Origin: Negativicutes bacterium
Lineage (GTDB): Bacteria > Bacillota_C > Negativicutes > Sporomusales_B > JARLHX01
Length of the DNA: 64,000 nucleotides
Reading direction: 5' to 3'
Assembly: GCA_031292015.1 (NCBI GenBank)
Contig: JARLHY010000163.1
Coordinates: 1-64,000 of the forward strand
Made by a program: the position numbers and the translations under genes. A model generated the notes under the pieces. That model was not told where the DNA came from. It did not search any database and was given only the letters and a program-made list of their open reading frames with translations. Below are positions 1-8,331 of this stretch, one piece after another. The stretch's first letter is position 1, and the number at the start of each line of letters is the position of its first letter.

Positions 1-141
1 AGACTCTTTCCCAGCAACGCTTTCACCAGCAGGGACAGCTGGTTCGACGGCGATACCGGCCAGGAATGGTTCGGTGAGTCGGTGGACTTGGCCAGGGAAG
101 AAATCATGGCCAAGCTGGAAGCCTGGATCAAGACGGTGTAA
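1..141 (+). CDS. C-terminal end of an unrecognised protein (5' end outside window)
   Basis: An open frame runs from base 1 to a TAA at 139-141 and encodes the last 46 residues of a protein whose start lies upstream. The piece is mixed alpha/charged, with a Trp/Phe-rich stretch (SWFDGDTGQEWF) followed by an acidic amphipathic helix ending in KTV. No signal, membrane segment or metal motif is visible. I do not recognise the family. The neighbour on the other strand is a chemoreceptor gene that converges on it, with only 54 bases between the two stops. Codon use and the clean end next to a convergent gene support a real coding 3' end. Confidence 0.55.
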   Translation, partial: RLFPSNAFTSRDSWFDGDTGQEWFGESVDLAREEIMAKLEAWIKTV

Positions 142-147
142 TCCAAA

Positions 148-173
148 GGGGGATGCCGCCGCCGGTATCCCTC
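148..173. terminator. Hairpin between two convergent genes
   Basis: A 9-bp stem (GGGATGCCG at 150-158 with CGGTATCCC at 163-171, one G-U pair, loop CCGC) sits between the end of the partial gene and the end of the chemoreceptor gene. It has no good T-run on either strand, so it may act as a weak bidirectional terminator or only as 3'-end structure. Confidence 0.35.
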
Positions 174-195
174 TGATAGTCATTGTAGTCCGGCC

Positions 196-1581
196 TTATG
201 AAACCGCTATCTTTTTCAGTCGGTCCAGTATGTCCATTACCTTGGACGAATCTGCGGCAATGCCTGGCAAGAGATTTTGCGCTCCACTCAGGTCATTGCT
301 CTGATATTTCCGGATCGCTTCGGCGCACCGCCGATGGAAGGCGGCATGCACCTCATCCAGTTCGCTGAATGCTCTCTCTCGCCCGAACGTCTCTTTACCA
401 ACAGTGTCATACCATTTCCCCAGACGGCAGGCATGATGATTTTCAACATTGGCGGCGTCCAGTTTCATCAGGCCGCGCAACATATAGTGGATTCTTGCTT
501 TCCAAATCAGATGGTCGGTTTTGGCCAGATCCAGTATTTCCGGCGGTGAAAAGCGCAGCTTCATTCCGCTGACTTCTGTCCGGACTTTGTTGGCTCCCAT
601 CAAAACCCCTAAGACAGCTTGATTGGTTACCTGAACCCGTTCGCTCAGGAGCTCTGCCTGTGAGGTCAAGTCGCGGATTGTGGCGCTTATCTCCTGGAAT
701 GTTGCCGACTGTTCCTGGGCTATCGGCGCCAGATTCTGCACCGAAGTGCCTATCTGCCCGAATACTTCGGTCAACTGCTTTACGCTCCCGAGGGACAACC
801 CCACAGCTTTCGCGTTGTTGGCGGAGGAGATCTCCATCTCTTTAAACGAACTGTTTATCTTTTCCACGCCCTGCCTGATCTCGGTGAGATGGGCCGTAAT
901 TTGGCCGACCGACTGACTGGATTGATCGGCCAGTTTTCGCACCTCGTCAGCCACGACGGCAAAGCCCCTGCCGTGCTCACCGGCTCTGGCCGCCTCGATT
1001 GCCGCGTTCAGCGCCAGCAGGTTGGTCTGAGCGGCAATCCCTTTGATAACAGCCACCAGTTCGTCGATTTTCGCCGTCGAATCATACAGCAGAGCTACTT
1101 TGTCAGTGACGGCCGCCAGCTGTCTGTTGGCCCTGTCGCTCTCTGCCGAAACAGTGGTAAACCCTTGATCGACTTGCTGCATGGAGTCCTGTCCCACCTG
1201 GGTCTGCTCGGACGCCTGGCTGGCTGAGCCGGCCAGGTCGTTTACCGACTGGGTCAGCTGAGAAACCGCCGCCGAAATCTGCTCGGTGCTGCGAGCCTGG
1301 ATCTCATAGAGCTCAGCCAACTCGTTCAATCCGTCGCCGCCGGCAACACCGTTCTGCACCATAGCATTAAGCTCCATCGACATGTGGCTGAATTGTTTCG
1401 AGTAAGCTCCTGCCAGCGAGGCAAGCGACACGGCAACAGGCGAAAGCGGATGACCTTCCGGCAGTTTAACCTCGATGAAGGTGTCTCCATCTTTGAGATT
1501 CTCAATCGCCCTTACAATACTTCTTACAGCGTCTTCGAGGTCAGAAACAGCATTCTTCTCGTGTTTCACGCCCCACAACAT
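196..1581 (-). CDS. Soluble methyl-accepting chemotaxis protein with C-terminal CZB zinc-binding domain
   Basis: This is a cytoplasmic chemoreceptor signalling to CheA/CheW. There is no transmembrane segment or signal peptide. The middle of the protein is a long coiled coil with the receptor tip signature ([20 protein letters not shown], about residues 187-206), which is diagnostic of MCPs. The last ~110 residues carry the chemoreceptor zinc-binding (CZB) pattern: an early His, then [10 protein letters not shown], then a late H-AAFHRRC segment. Known CZB domains bind zinc and are proposed to sense zinc or oxidants. The ATG at 1581 is preferred over the TTG at 1587 because GAGGGA ends 7 bases before it. 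A -10-like TATAAT lies upstream at 1609-1614. Confidence 0.9.
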   Translation of the reverse strand: MLWGVKHEKNAVSDLEDAVRSIVRAIENLKDGDTFIEVKLPEGHPLSPVAVSLASLAGAYSKQFSHMSMELNAMVQNGVAGGDGLNELAELYEIQARSTEQISAAVSQLTQSVNDLAGSASQASEQTQVGQDSMQQVDQGFTTVSAESDRANRQLAAVTDKVALLYDSTAKIDELVAVIKGIAAQTNLLALNAAIEAARAGEHGRGFAVVADEVRKLADQSSQSVGQITAHLTEIRQGVEKINSSFKEMEISSANNAKAVGLSLGSVKQLTEVFGQIGTSVQNLAPIAQEQSATFQEISATIRDLTSQAELLSERVQVTNQAVLGVLMGANKVRTEVSGMKLRFSPPEILDLAKTDHLIWKARIHYMLRGLMKLDAANVENHHACRLGKWYDTVGKETFGRERAFSELDEVHAAFHRRCAEAIRKYQSNDLSGAQNLLPGIAADSSKVMDILDRLKKIAVS

Positions 1582-1608
1582 AATCAATTCCCTCTTTCTG
1601 CTAGTTCT

Positions 1609-1636
1609 ATTATATTTAAGCTGAATTCATGTAGAA
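1609..1636 (-). promoter_or_regulatory. Putative promoter of the CZB chemoreceptor gene
   Basis: On the minus strand a perfect TATAAT (1614-1609) lies about 30 bases upstream of the start codon, with a weak TTCTAC -35-like hexamer 16 bases further up. The region is AT-rich compared with its surroundings. No sigma-28 type flagellar promoter is seen. Confidence 0.35.
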
Positions 1637-1884
1637 TTTTGACATTTTTCTTGCTTTTTTGTAATTTTTTGGCGTTAATCATAAGATTAGAGAAACAAAC
1701 CTGATTCCCTCTTTCCCCATGGTGCTAACTATATTTTATTTTATAATGCTAAAGTATTTATTAATATCCAGTAAATTTTACGTTAACAAAATATCGCCCT
1801 GCAAAATAAACCCAGCAAGGAACATCGGCAGCATAGTGATATTTACCAGCGAAGACCAGGCCGGCTAACAAACAAGGCAGCCAT

Positions 1885-1912
1885 AAAAAAGGATACCGAT
1901 GACGGTATCCTT
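1885..1912 (-). terminator. Intrinsic terminator after the nitroreductase gene
   Basis: On the minus strand a perfect 10-bp stem (1912-1903 with 1898-1889, loop TCAT) is followed by a run of six T (1890-1885). It starts 23 bases beyond the stop of the nitroreductase gene. Confidence 0.85.
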
Positions 1913-1935
1913 CAGTGTGATGTCAAATTCTTTTC

Positions 1936-2820
1936 CTAATTAAATGTCTCTTCCTTGTCCGCCGGAATCCAGCTGACTGTATACTCGGTGTTTTCACCCA
2001 GCCCCCGGACGGCAGGCGCGTCAGCCTGCCAGCGGCCTGCCAGCCCAAGTTCCCGCACCGCCAGCTCGAAGTGACACATGGCGATACCCATGTCCACCCG
2101 CTGCAGGTCTGCGAGCCGCAGCAGCCGGAAGATCAGGCTGCCTTTGCCGTAACCCTTGGTCCTCGCCAGATAGAAGTGCCATCCGGCCTTGTTCCGGACA
2201 ATTCGCCAAGGTTGTTTATTCGAGGCCGAGGGCGCCCACCTGACCATTTCCAGCGGCCCTGCATAAACACCGGCGTCGGCGGGAGCAATCGGCTGACCGA
2301 AGATTTCATCGAAGAACAACTGGTCCGACGAATACCGCGCGGCGGCTCCGGCCCGCCGGCGAATCCGGTCCCCGTCCAACGCGCCGTCAGCGATATGGCC
2401 GATTGCCGTCACTGCTGGCACCACTTCCTCCCTGGCCGCGGAAATCTTCCTGGCAAAACTGCTTTTCGTGAAGCTCCCCCCGAGCCAGCAGGTTCCCAGC
2501 CCGATACCTGTGGCGAAAAGAATCGCCCGTTCCATCAGGTAACCGAAGTCCTCCAAATTTCCCGGCCCCGGTGGTGCCGCCCCGACGATAAATCCGGTCG
2601 CTCCGCGGATGAATCCGTAGGTGCCCAGTCCTTTGAGCGCCTGCCGGTCGTGTTCGGTTGCGGCGACCAGCGCGAACCGGGCCTTCGTGCCCAGGGGCCC
2701 GGTTTCGTTTCCGGCCAGAAATTCGGTGAGCTTTCGCTGCTTGTCTTCTTTAATGGGCTGATCCAGATAGGTCCGGCACGAAAACCGTTTTCTGATTACC
2801 TCAGTGATGGATTCATCCAC
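1936..2820 (-). CDS. Nitroreductase-family protein
   Basis: Family: FMN-dependent nitroreductases and related NAD(P)H oxidoreductases. The protein starts with the typical helix and arginine motif (IRKRFSCRTYLDQPI, residues 9-23), has the glycine-rich GIGLGTCWLGG segment, and has the late WAPSASNKQPWR motif where these enzymes contact FMN. At 294 residues it is longer than the ~200-residue minimal family and resembles the subgroup built from two half-domains. The start is GTG (2820); an ATG four bases downstream is out of frame. It follows the QueG-like gene by 32 bases on the same strand, so the two are probably one operon ending at the 1885-1912 terminator. The substrate cannot be told from the sequence. 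Confidence 0.85.
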   Translation of the reverse strand: MDESITEVIRKRFSCRTYLDQPIKEDKQRKLTEFLAGNETGPLGTKARFALVAATEHDRQALKGLGTYGFIRGATGFIVGAAPPGPGNLEDFGYLMERAILFATGIGLGTCWLGGSFTKSSFARKISAAREEVVPAVTAIGHIADGALDGDRIRRRAGAAARYSSDQLFFDEIFGQPIAPADAGVYAGPLEMVRWAPSASNKQPWRIVRNKAGWHFYLARTKGYGKGSLIFRLLRLADLQRVDMGIAMCHFELAVRELGLAGRWQADAPAVRGLGENTEYTVSWIPADKEETFN

Positions 2821-2852
2821 GACCAGTCACCACCCTGTGTCTTTTTCCGGGT

Positions 2853-3869
2853 TCAGCAGCCTTTCTCCAGAGCCCAGGCGGCCATTTTTCTCACGTTTTC
2901 ATGGGGATCTTCCAGGGCTGCACCAAATATCTCCCGATACTTCGGCGCAGCTTCATTGGCCATCGCCCTGATGACGTTGCATCGCCACTGCCAGGCCGCA
3001 TCCTCGCCAATATACCAGAAGCGCGGCTGGATTTTCGCCCGGTATGTTTCCTCATCCATGGAAACCAGGTTTTCCAATACGATCAATTCCGGTAGCGGGA
3101 AAGGTTCAGGGAAATACTCCTCGTTTCCCTGCCAGGTTCCGGCGTTGGCCGGACAGACGTTCTGACAAAGATCACAGCCGTACAGCCAGGTTCCCATCTG
3201 ATCCCGCAGCTCTTTTGCCGGGAATGAGCCTGGCGAGAAGGAGAGATAGGCGATGCACCTTGTGGCATCCATCGTCAGGGGCGCCGACAGGGCCCCCGTC
3301 GGACAGGCTTTGACACACTTTTCGCAGCCTTCCGGGCAGCTGAATCTGGCGCTGTCGATTGGTTGCTCATATTCCAGCTCCTTATCGACCACCCAGGTGT
3401 CAAACCAGTTCCACGACCCGCGCGCGGTATACACGAAATTGTTGTTGCGGAATTTTCCCAGTCCCGCCCTGACGGCCGACCACCGGGCCGACACGGCGTT
3501 GGGCGCCGTCCGCATACCCATTTCCTGGAGGAAATGTTCGAACGTGATGCTGCCGTCGTACTCCCGGGAATGGCTCAGTCTGCCGTCAACCAGATAGACT
3601 TTGCCGATCAACCGGTCCAGTCCGTCAGGAATCTTGTATTTATCATACCTGCGCAGGCCGACGATAATCGATTTTGCCCAGCCGATCCCTTCTTTGGGCG
3701 CAGCCAGCCGCCTGAGGCGGTCGTAAAACGGGCCGGAATGGGGAAAAAGCCTGCTTCGCCTGTCCAGTTGAGCCAGAAACTCGCCGAAATCAGCAGCTTC
3801 AATGATCCCGCACCCATCGTATCCGCATTCCTTGGCTTTGGCCTTGATCCTGTCTTCCATCTCTCCCAT
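2853..3869 (-). CDS. QueG-like double [4Fe-4S] cluster protein (epoxyqueuosine reductase family)
   Basis: The centre of the protein carries two ferredoxin-type clusters: CPEGCEKCVKACPTGAL, and then GCDLCQNVCPAN after a Cys in the RCIAYLSF segment. This spacing is that of QueG, the cobalamin-dependent epoxyqueuosine reductase of tRNA queuosine synthesis. The C-terminal end (EDPHENVRKMAAWALEK) is a HEAT-type repeat, also found in QueG. Anaerobes often carry several QueG paralogues of unknown substrate, and pairing with a nitroreductase rather than other queuosine genes favours a paralogue with a different reductive role. The ATG at 3869 has GGGGG seven bases upstream; a second in-frame Met three codons later has no proper ribosome-site spacing. 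Confidence 0.75.
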   Translation of the reverse strand: MGEMEDRIKAKAKECGYDGCGIIEAADFGEFLAQLDRRSRLFPHSGPFYDRLRRLAAPKEGIGWAKSIIVGLRRYDKYKIPDGLDRLIGKVYLVDGRLSHSREYDGSITFEHFLQEMGMRTAPNAVSARWSAVRAGLGKFRNNNFVYTARGSWNWFDTWVVDKELEYEQPIDSARFSCPEGCEKCVKACPTGALSAPLTMDATRCIAYLSFSPGSFPAKELRDQMGTWLYGCDLCQNVCPANAGTWQGNEEYFPEPFPLPELIVLENLVSMDEETYRAKIQPRFWYIGEDAAWQWRCNVIRAMANEAAPKYREIFGAALEDPHENVRKMAAWALEKGC

Positions 3870-4072
3870 CCGGATACCCCCCCTTTCGTTTATGCCTGAA
3901 CAGCTTCACCGTCAACCCGGCTCTGTGGTCCTGCTTTTAAACGGCTTCGCCGCAATCCCGGTTTTTCCTTCCATAAAATTACAATTAATTAATGAAGCGA
4001 ACGCGGTTAGTCTGTACCTCCCATCCAGCACATAAAAATAGATATATCAGTAACTACTGGGGGGGAGATCAA

Positions 4073-4159
4073 ATGAGCTACCAGTTTTGCAATCTTATTT
4101 TTGAAGGAGGAGGCGTTAAAGGCATTGCCTATGCCGGAGCCCTGGAAGTCCTCAAATGA
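4073..4159 (+). pseudogene. Remnant of a patatin-like phospholipase gene (first 28 codons)
   Basis: After a purine-rich ribosome site (GGGGGGGAG) an ATG opens a 28-codon frame whose translation includes NLIFEGGGVKGIAYAGALEV. This is the N-terminal beta strand and glycine-rich oxyanion-hole motif (GGGxKG) of bacterial patatin-like phospholipases. The frame stops at TGA 4157-4159. The GxSxG nucleophile and Asp-Gly motifs are absent, and only 43 bases separate this stop from the end of the convergent GNAT gene, so the rest of the ~250-300 residue gene is deleted, not frameshifted. The intact start and ribosome site suggest a fairly recent truncation. Confidence 0.75.
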
Positions 4160-4202
4160 GGAGACCTCCGGTTTGACGCTGGCCTCCGCTGCGCCCAACT
4201 GG

Positions 4203-4646
4203 CTAGATATCTACGGAAAATATGATCAACCCGTCTCTCGCCTGAAACCCGAGATGACTCCAAAAACCCATCCCCTCTTCATTGTCGGTCAAAATGAACA
4301 AATTACACCTTCTGATCCCTTCGGCCTGCAGCCCGGCAAGGCAGCGCTCCACAAGGCTTTTGCCGATTCCCTTGCCCCGATATGGTCCGCTCACCGCCAA
4401 ATGATGCAGATAGCCCCGTCTCCTGTCATGGCCTCCGAGTACCGCACCGACGACCCCGCCATTCGCCGTCGCGACATAGCTCAATCCGCTGTTCCGGTCC
4501 AGATATGCAGCGATATTTTCCCGGGAATCGGCGTCGCTCAAGCTCACTCCCGACGCGGCTGTCCAAAGTTCTATAAGCTGTTCATAATCTTCAATATTCA
4601 TCATCCGGATAGTCGTTTCCGCCCCCAAACAACCTCGCCTCCTCAC
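4203..4646 (-). CDS. GNAT-family N-acetyltransferase
   Basis: The acetyl-CoA binding motif A is clear: LHHLAVSGPYRGKGIGKSLV (R/Q-x-x-G-x-G/A form), followed by a beta strand with CNLFIL and the motif B-like GMGFWSHLGF. The N-terminal IRMMNIEDYEQLIELW is typical of GNAT starts. The start is uncertain. GTG 4646 has AAAGGA 8 bases upstream; an in-frame TTG at 4628 has AGGAGG 9 bases upstream and would give a protein beginning just before the conserved IRMM. The acyl acceptor is unknown. It lies alone, downstream of the large AT palindrome and convergent with the patatin remnant. Confidence 0.85.
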   Translation of the reverse strand: MRRRGCLGAETTIRMMNIEDYEQLIELWTAASGVSLSDADSRENIAAYLDRNSGLSYVATANGGVVGAVLGGHDRRRGYLHHLAVSGPYRGKGIGKSLVERCLAGLQAEGIRRCNLFILTDNEEGMGFWSHLGFQARDGLIIFSVDI

Positions 4647-4662
4647 AATATTTGTCCTTTTT

Positions 4663-4714
4663 AAATGTAATAACTATAATAATATTTATAATTATTATTA
4701 TAGTTATTACATTT
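4663..4714. repeat. Perfect 22-bp AT-rich inverted repeat (palindrome)
   Basis: Bases 4663-4684 are an exact reverse complement of 4693-4714, with an 8-base loop (TTTATAAT). Each arm holds only two G/C pairs. A run of seven T follows on the plus strand (4712-4718). It lies between the stop of the AsmA-like gene (4745) and the GNAT gene start. A terminator is possible, but the T-run is on the strand with no gene upstream. Confidence 0.85.
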
Positions 4715-4744
4715 TTTTAATAAAACTGTTTTCAGCTTCCGTTC

Positions 4745-6070
4745 TTACGGCAGCTTGATGCCTGGCAGTTTTCCGGGAATTTTTTCAGTAAGTGACTGCT
4801 TGAGGTTATCGATGACAGTGTCGACTGTCCCCAGTTTGACCCGGACGTTGCTGCCGTCCATGACAGCGTCTGCTTTGAGCTGCCGGCCGGCGACATCGAC
4901 CACGATATTGCTGAAGCTAAGCCGGCCGCCGGCTTTACGAAATTGTCCGGTCATCGAACCAAATGAAACTCCGGACACAGTCCCGGCGCCCAGCCGGAAA
5001 TTCCCGGCGGCGTAGGCGTTGTCAAAATTGCCGGTTCCGTCGACATCGGCGTTAAAATCGGCTGTTGCCTGCACGGCTTGTTCGGTAATCAGCGCGGTAT
5101 CCATGCGAGTGCCGCTGAACGCCATTTTGTAGCGAAGAGTCCCGGGAATCACAGTTCCTGTTCCACCGATCGTGCCGCCATAAACATTGCCGTTTAAGCT
5201 GTCGATAGTCAGCACCTTCTCGGAGTAGCGAAAACTGCTCGTCGCCCCGCTGAACGGCAGGTCGGCGAACGTTCCCTGGGGTATCTGGGCACTGCCCTTA
5301 ATGAGCGGTTTGCCGGCGGTTCCCCCGACATCCAGATTAACTGCCGCGACGCCTTTCAGCGGAAGATTGGCGTTGACAGCGGCAGGATCAAAAGCTGTCG
5401 AACCGACCGCCAGGTTCAGCTGGGTTTCGGGGTCAGCCAGAATAACGTGGCCTTTTGCGGTCAGTTTTTGGTTCGCCAGAGCTGCTGTAGTATCTTCGAT
5501 ATTTAGTTTGGGATATTCGGCAAAACTGATTTTCCCGGCAATATTATCGAATTTGCGGTTGCCCTCCGGTGTTGTCACATCAACGCTGCCGTTGGTTATG
5601 ACCACTTGCCCGCGAAAAGCCAGTTGTTCATCTTCCGGCTTGGACCCCGCCTGTGTTTCCTTCACGTCGGTGGTCTTTTTTACCAAATCCTCTATATTCC
5701 AGTGGTCATTCTTGTCTTGAATCAACACTGCCTTGGGCTCACTGACGGCAACAGAGCGCACAACGTTCAGGCCGAAATTTCCCCTGATCAGGTCGCTGAA
5801 ATCATAATTGATCACAACTTCCCCGCAGCTGAGTACCGGCTTGTTCTGAAGATCGGTGACACTGATCCGGGAAACGGTAACCTTGCCAAGAACAGAAAAA
5901 CCGACGTCTCCGACCTCGACCTTACCGTTTATTGCCTGATTGATTCGGGCCACCACACTATTTTTCACTCCGGCCGCCACCTTGGGACCGTTGATGAGCA
6001 ACAAAACCCCAAACAGTATAACCAACCCCAGCAATCCGGCGCCGATCATTTTCCCCCGTTTGGACAACAC
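4745..6070 (-). CDS. AsmA/TamB-like envelope protein
   Basis: One N-terminal membrane helix (about residues 9-30, GAGLLGLVILFGVLLLI) anchors a long periplasmic part of repetitive beta strands, typical of AsmA/TamB-family proteins that bridge the inner and outer membranes and are linked to lipid or outer-membrane protein transport. Strand-turn repeats such as ...GVAAVNLDVGGTAGKP... and ...GTIGGTGTVIPGTLRY... support this. At 441 residues it is much shorter than TamB and lacks a recognisable DUF490 end, so it is best called AsmA-like. The start is GTG 6070 or TTG 6067, both behind GGAGGG. Its presence argues for a diderm cell. Confidence 0.7.
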   Translation of the reverse strand: MLSKRGKMIGAGLLGLVILFGVLLLINGPKVAAGVKNSVVARINQAINGKVEVGDVGFSVLGKVTVSRISVTDLQNKPVLSCGEVVINYDFSDLIRGNFGLNVVRSVAVSEPKAVLIQDKNDHWNIEDLVKKTTDVKETQAGSKPEDEQLAFRGQVVITNGSVDVTTPEGNRKFDNIAGKISFAEYPKLNIEDTTAALANQKLTAKGHVILADPETQLNLAVGSTAFDPAAVNANLPLKGVAAVNLDVGGTAGKPLIKGSAQIPQGTFADLPFSGATSSFRYSEKVLTIDSLNGNVYGGTIGGTGTVIPGTLRYKMAFSGTRMDTALITEQAVQATADFNADVDGTGNFDNAYAAGNFRLGAGTVSGVSFGSMTGQFRKAGGRLSFSNIVVDVAGRQLKADAVMDGSNVRVKLGTVDTVIDNLKQSLTEKIPGKLPGIKLP

Positions 6071-6230
6071 GCAACCCTCCCCCTACCTATTTTTCCCTCT
6101 TGTCCTCATTCTGCGTTCGCGCCGGGATACCCTCTTCGCCCTATAAGGAGGCATAGAAAGAGGACGCCTTTGTCTGCCTGGCGCCCTCTCAAGGCTTCTT
6201 TCACCGGAGCCGCATTCGCCCTTTTACGGC

Positions 6231-7310
6231 CTATTCCCTGGCGGTTCGTTCCGTGCGGACCATGGTTATAAAAACTTCGACGATTTCCGGATCGAATTGC
6301 CGTCCCTTTTCCGCCTCCAGCACCGCGAGGGTGGACTCGATATTCCGTTTGCCCTTGATCGAGCGGCCGGCGGTTATGGCTTCAAAGGCGTCGACCACGG
6401 CGATAATTCTCGAACCTGCCGGAATCTCCCGGCCGGACAGTCCGCCAGGATAGCCCCGGCCGTCAAAACGTTCGTGGTGATGCCGTACAATTACGGCTTC
6501 TTCCCTGAACAGCTCCATGCCGCTGAGAATATCGGCGCCCACACAGGCGTGGGTCTGAATCTTTTCCAGCTCGTCCGCCGTCAGCTCCTCGGCCTTGCCG
6601 AGGATCTCCGTCGGAATAATGATCTTGCCGATGTCGTGCAAGAGGGCCGCCTTGCTGACAGTGCCTATCTCGGCCTCAGACAATCCCAGGGCTTCAGCCA
6701 GTTCCTGCGCCAAGTGGCTGACGACTTCCGAGTGACCGTGGCTGTAGGGGTCCTTGATTTCAAACATATTTACAAGAATCTTAATCATCTGGACATATTC
6801 GCTTTCCCGCTGCCGGGTGCGCCGCACTCTCTCCGAGGCATCCAGCAGAAACTCGGTGCTGTAGCCGCCGGGAAGTCCGGTCAGCGGTATAACGAAACGG
6901 TCGGCATAACACTGTTTCCCGCAGTATTCCCGCTTCTCTTCCCTCCGGATCGGAAGCACCGTCGCCGGCACGCCGCCGTCTTGGCCGCCGCTCTCCAGCC
7001 CAAAAATTTCAAACAGCTCGACGGCGGCGCAGATTTCCACCACCCGGTTCTTCTTCAGCACGGCAATGCCGCCGGGAATCTGCCGCCAGGCCTGCCGGTA
7101 AACAGTCAGTTTCTCCTTCAGGACCGACGCCTCGTATTTGAGATAGGTCGCGTAGGCTATCACTAAAAGAAGCAGCCCCAGGTGGGTGATATAACCGGTG
7201 CTGCTCAAAGCTTCGCCGTACGCCGGTGAAGCAAGATAATCGTTAAGCACCAGCGTAATAGCCAGAACCACGCCAAAAGCTACCAGCAAGTGCCTGCCGT
7301 GTCCGTTCAT
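6231..7310 (-). CDS. HD-GYP domain protein (probable cyclic-di-GMP phosphodiesterase)
   Basis: Two hydrophobic segments near the N-terminus (about residues 7-25 and 40-60) are followed by a PAS-like linker with four Cys around residues 130-140 and then a full HD-GYP domain: HSEVVSHLAQ, the HDIGKI metal motif, and HHERFDGRGYPGGL. Such enzymes hydrolyse cyclic di-GMP to pGpG/GMP. The signature residues (HD, GYP) are intact, so it is likely active. It is a single gene; neighbours give no target. The Cys pair in GKQCYA and the nearby Cys could bind a metal, which is inference. Confidence 0.88.
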   Translation of the reverse strand: MNGHGRHLLVAFGVVLAITLVLNDYLASPAYGEALSSTGYITHLGLLLLVIAYATYLKYEASVLKEKLTVYRQAWRQIPGGIAVLKKNRVVEICAAVELFEIFGLESGGQDGGVPATVLPIRREEKREYCGKQCYADRFVIPLTGLPGGYSTEFLLDASERVRRTRQRESEYVQMIKILVNMFEIKDPYSHGHSEVVSHLAQELAEALGLSEAEIGTVSKAALLHDIGKIIIPTEILGKAEELTADELEKIQTHACVGADILSGMELFREEAVIVRHHHERFDGRGYPGGLSGREIPAGSRIIAVVDAFEAITAGRSIKGKRNIESTLAVLEAEKGRQFDPEIVEVFITMVRTERTARE

Positions 7311-7415
7311 CTCTGCAACTCCCCACTGTATCCTCCTATACCATGTTATGTTTACTAGGCAGTAAGTGTGCCCTGCCGCTGCCGGCGGCCATGATCTATC
7401 GGAGCAGCGACGCGC

Positions 7416-7443
7416 AAAAAAAAAAAGCGAGGCTATCGCCCCG
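7416..7443 (-). terminator. Intrinsic terminator after the sirtuin gene
   Basis: On the minus strand a short GC stem (7443-7438 with 7433-7428, one G-U pair, loop GATA) is followed after one base by eleven T (7426-7416), 24 bases past the stop of the sirtuin gene. Confidence 0.75.
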
Positions 7444-7466
7444 TTTTCTCTGCCATTAATTCTGGC

Positions 7467-8225
7467 TTATGATTTGTCTATAACATCGTTACGCTGTTTT
7501 CGGACCCGCTCTGTCAAGACTGTCAGCACCTTGCTGATAGGTCCACTTATCCGCAAAACGGCCTGCTCGTCCAAGGCGGTCTCTTCCCTGTTGATGATCG
7601 CGAACCGCCCCACAGCCAGCGGAATTTCGGCCGCAGGATACACCGTCAGGCTGGTGCCGATCACCAGGGCAAAATCACTGCGGAAGGCTTCCTCCCTGGC
7701 TGTCGCGAAATCGTCGGCCATCGGATCTCCGAACAAGACAACGTTTGGCCTGAGGACCTTTCGACAACAGGGAGACAACGGCAATTTTTTCTCCCGTAGT
7801 TTTTCCCGCAGCAGCAGATAAGGATATTCAGTCCTGCAAGCCATACAGCGACAGCCCCGCAGGTTGCCGTGAACCTCAAACACCCGCTTGGAGCCTGCTT
7901 TTTGGTGTAAACCGTCGATGTTCTGGGTGACTACCGCCCGGATGATCCTGAGCCGGGCCAGTTCGACCAGCGCCAAATGACCGCTGTTCGGTTCCCTGTC
8001 AGCCAGCACGTTGTCCATTTCCCGGTAGTAGCGGTAAAACAGTTCCGGATCGGACCGCAGCGTACCAATCGACAACAGGCCGGGATCAATCCGTTCCCAT
8101 AGCCCATCGCCCTTGCTCCGAAAATCGGGAATGCCGCTGTCGGTGGAAATCCCCGCCCCGGTAAAAGCCATTACGTAATTTGACGAACATAACATCCGGG
8201 CCAGTTGGTCGATCGGCTCGGTCAT
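7467..8225 (-). CDS. cobB: Sir2-family NAD-dependent protein deacylase
   Basis: It removes acyl groups from lysines using NAD. All sirtuin motifs are present: GAGISTDSGIPDFRS (residues 23-37), TQNIDGLHQ with the following VHG catalytic His, a structural zinc site (CRCMACRTEY and later CCRKV), and the LRPNVVLFGDPM and GTSLTVYP segments. At 252 residues it has the bacterial size. The zinc site is slightly irregular: the second pair is adjacent Cys-Cys instead of CxxC. The start ATG 8225 is preceded by AGGTGAT. It sits downstream of pdxA (106-bp gap) and has its own terminator. Confidence 0.92.
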   Translation of the reverse strand: MTEPIDQLARMLCSSNYVMAFTGAGISTDSGIPDFRSKGDGLWERIDPGLLSIGTLRSDPELFYRYYREMDNVLADREPNSGHLALVELARLRIIRAVVTQNIDGLHQKAGSKRVFEVHGNLRGCRCMACRTEYPYLLLREKLREKKLPLSPCCRKVLRPNVVLFGDPMADDFATAREEAFRSDFALVIGTSLTVYPAAEIPLAVGRFAIINREETALDEQAVLRISGPISKVLTVLTERVRKQRNDVIDKS

Positions 8226-8331
8226 AGCGGATCACCTGCTTTTGAAAACATCCGGCCAGCCGGGAATCTTCCCTTCGGCTGACGGGTACCCTATCAGCAG
8301 CGGGCCAGGACTGCCTGAGCCGGCTGCCGCC

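Larger units (their letters stand above)
1582..1935. other. 354-bp intergenic region
   Basis: This AT-rich gap holds the chemoreceptor promoter region at its left and the terminator of the nitroreductase gene at its right (1885-1912). I see no further open frame with a ribosome site and no conserved-looking RNA structure between about 1640 and 1880. Confidence 0.5.

Noticed and set aside
2071..3165. 364-codon open frame on the plus strand
   Set aside because: Antisense to the nitroreductase and QueG-like genes, Pro/Arg-rich, no ribosome site or domain.
4160..4202. Continuation of the patatin gene in another frame
   Set aside because: None of the three frames gives patatin-like sequence after the stop, and only 43 bases remain before the GNAT gene, so this is a deletion and not a frameshift.
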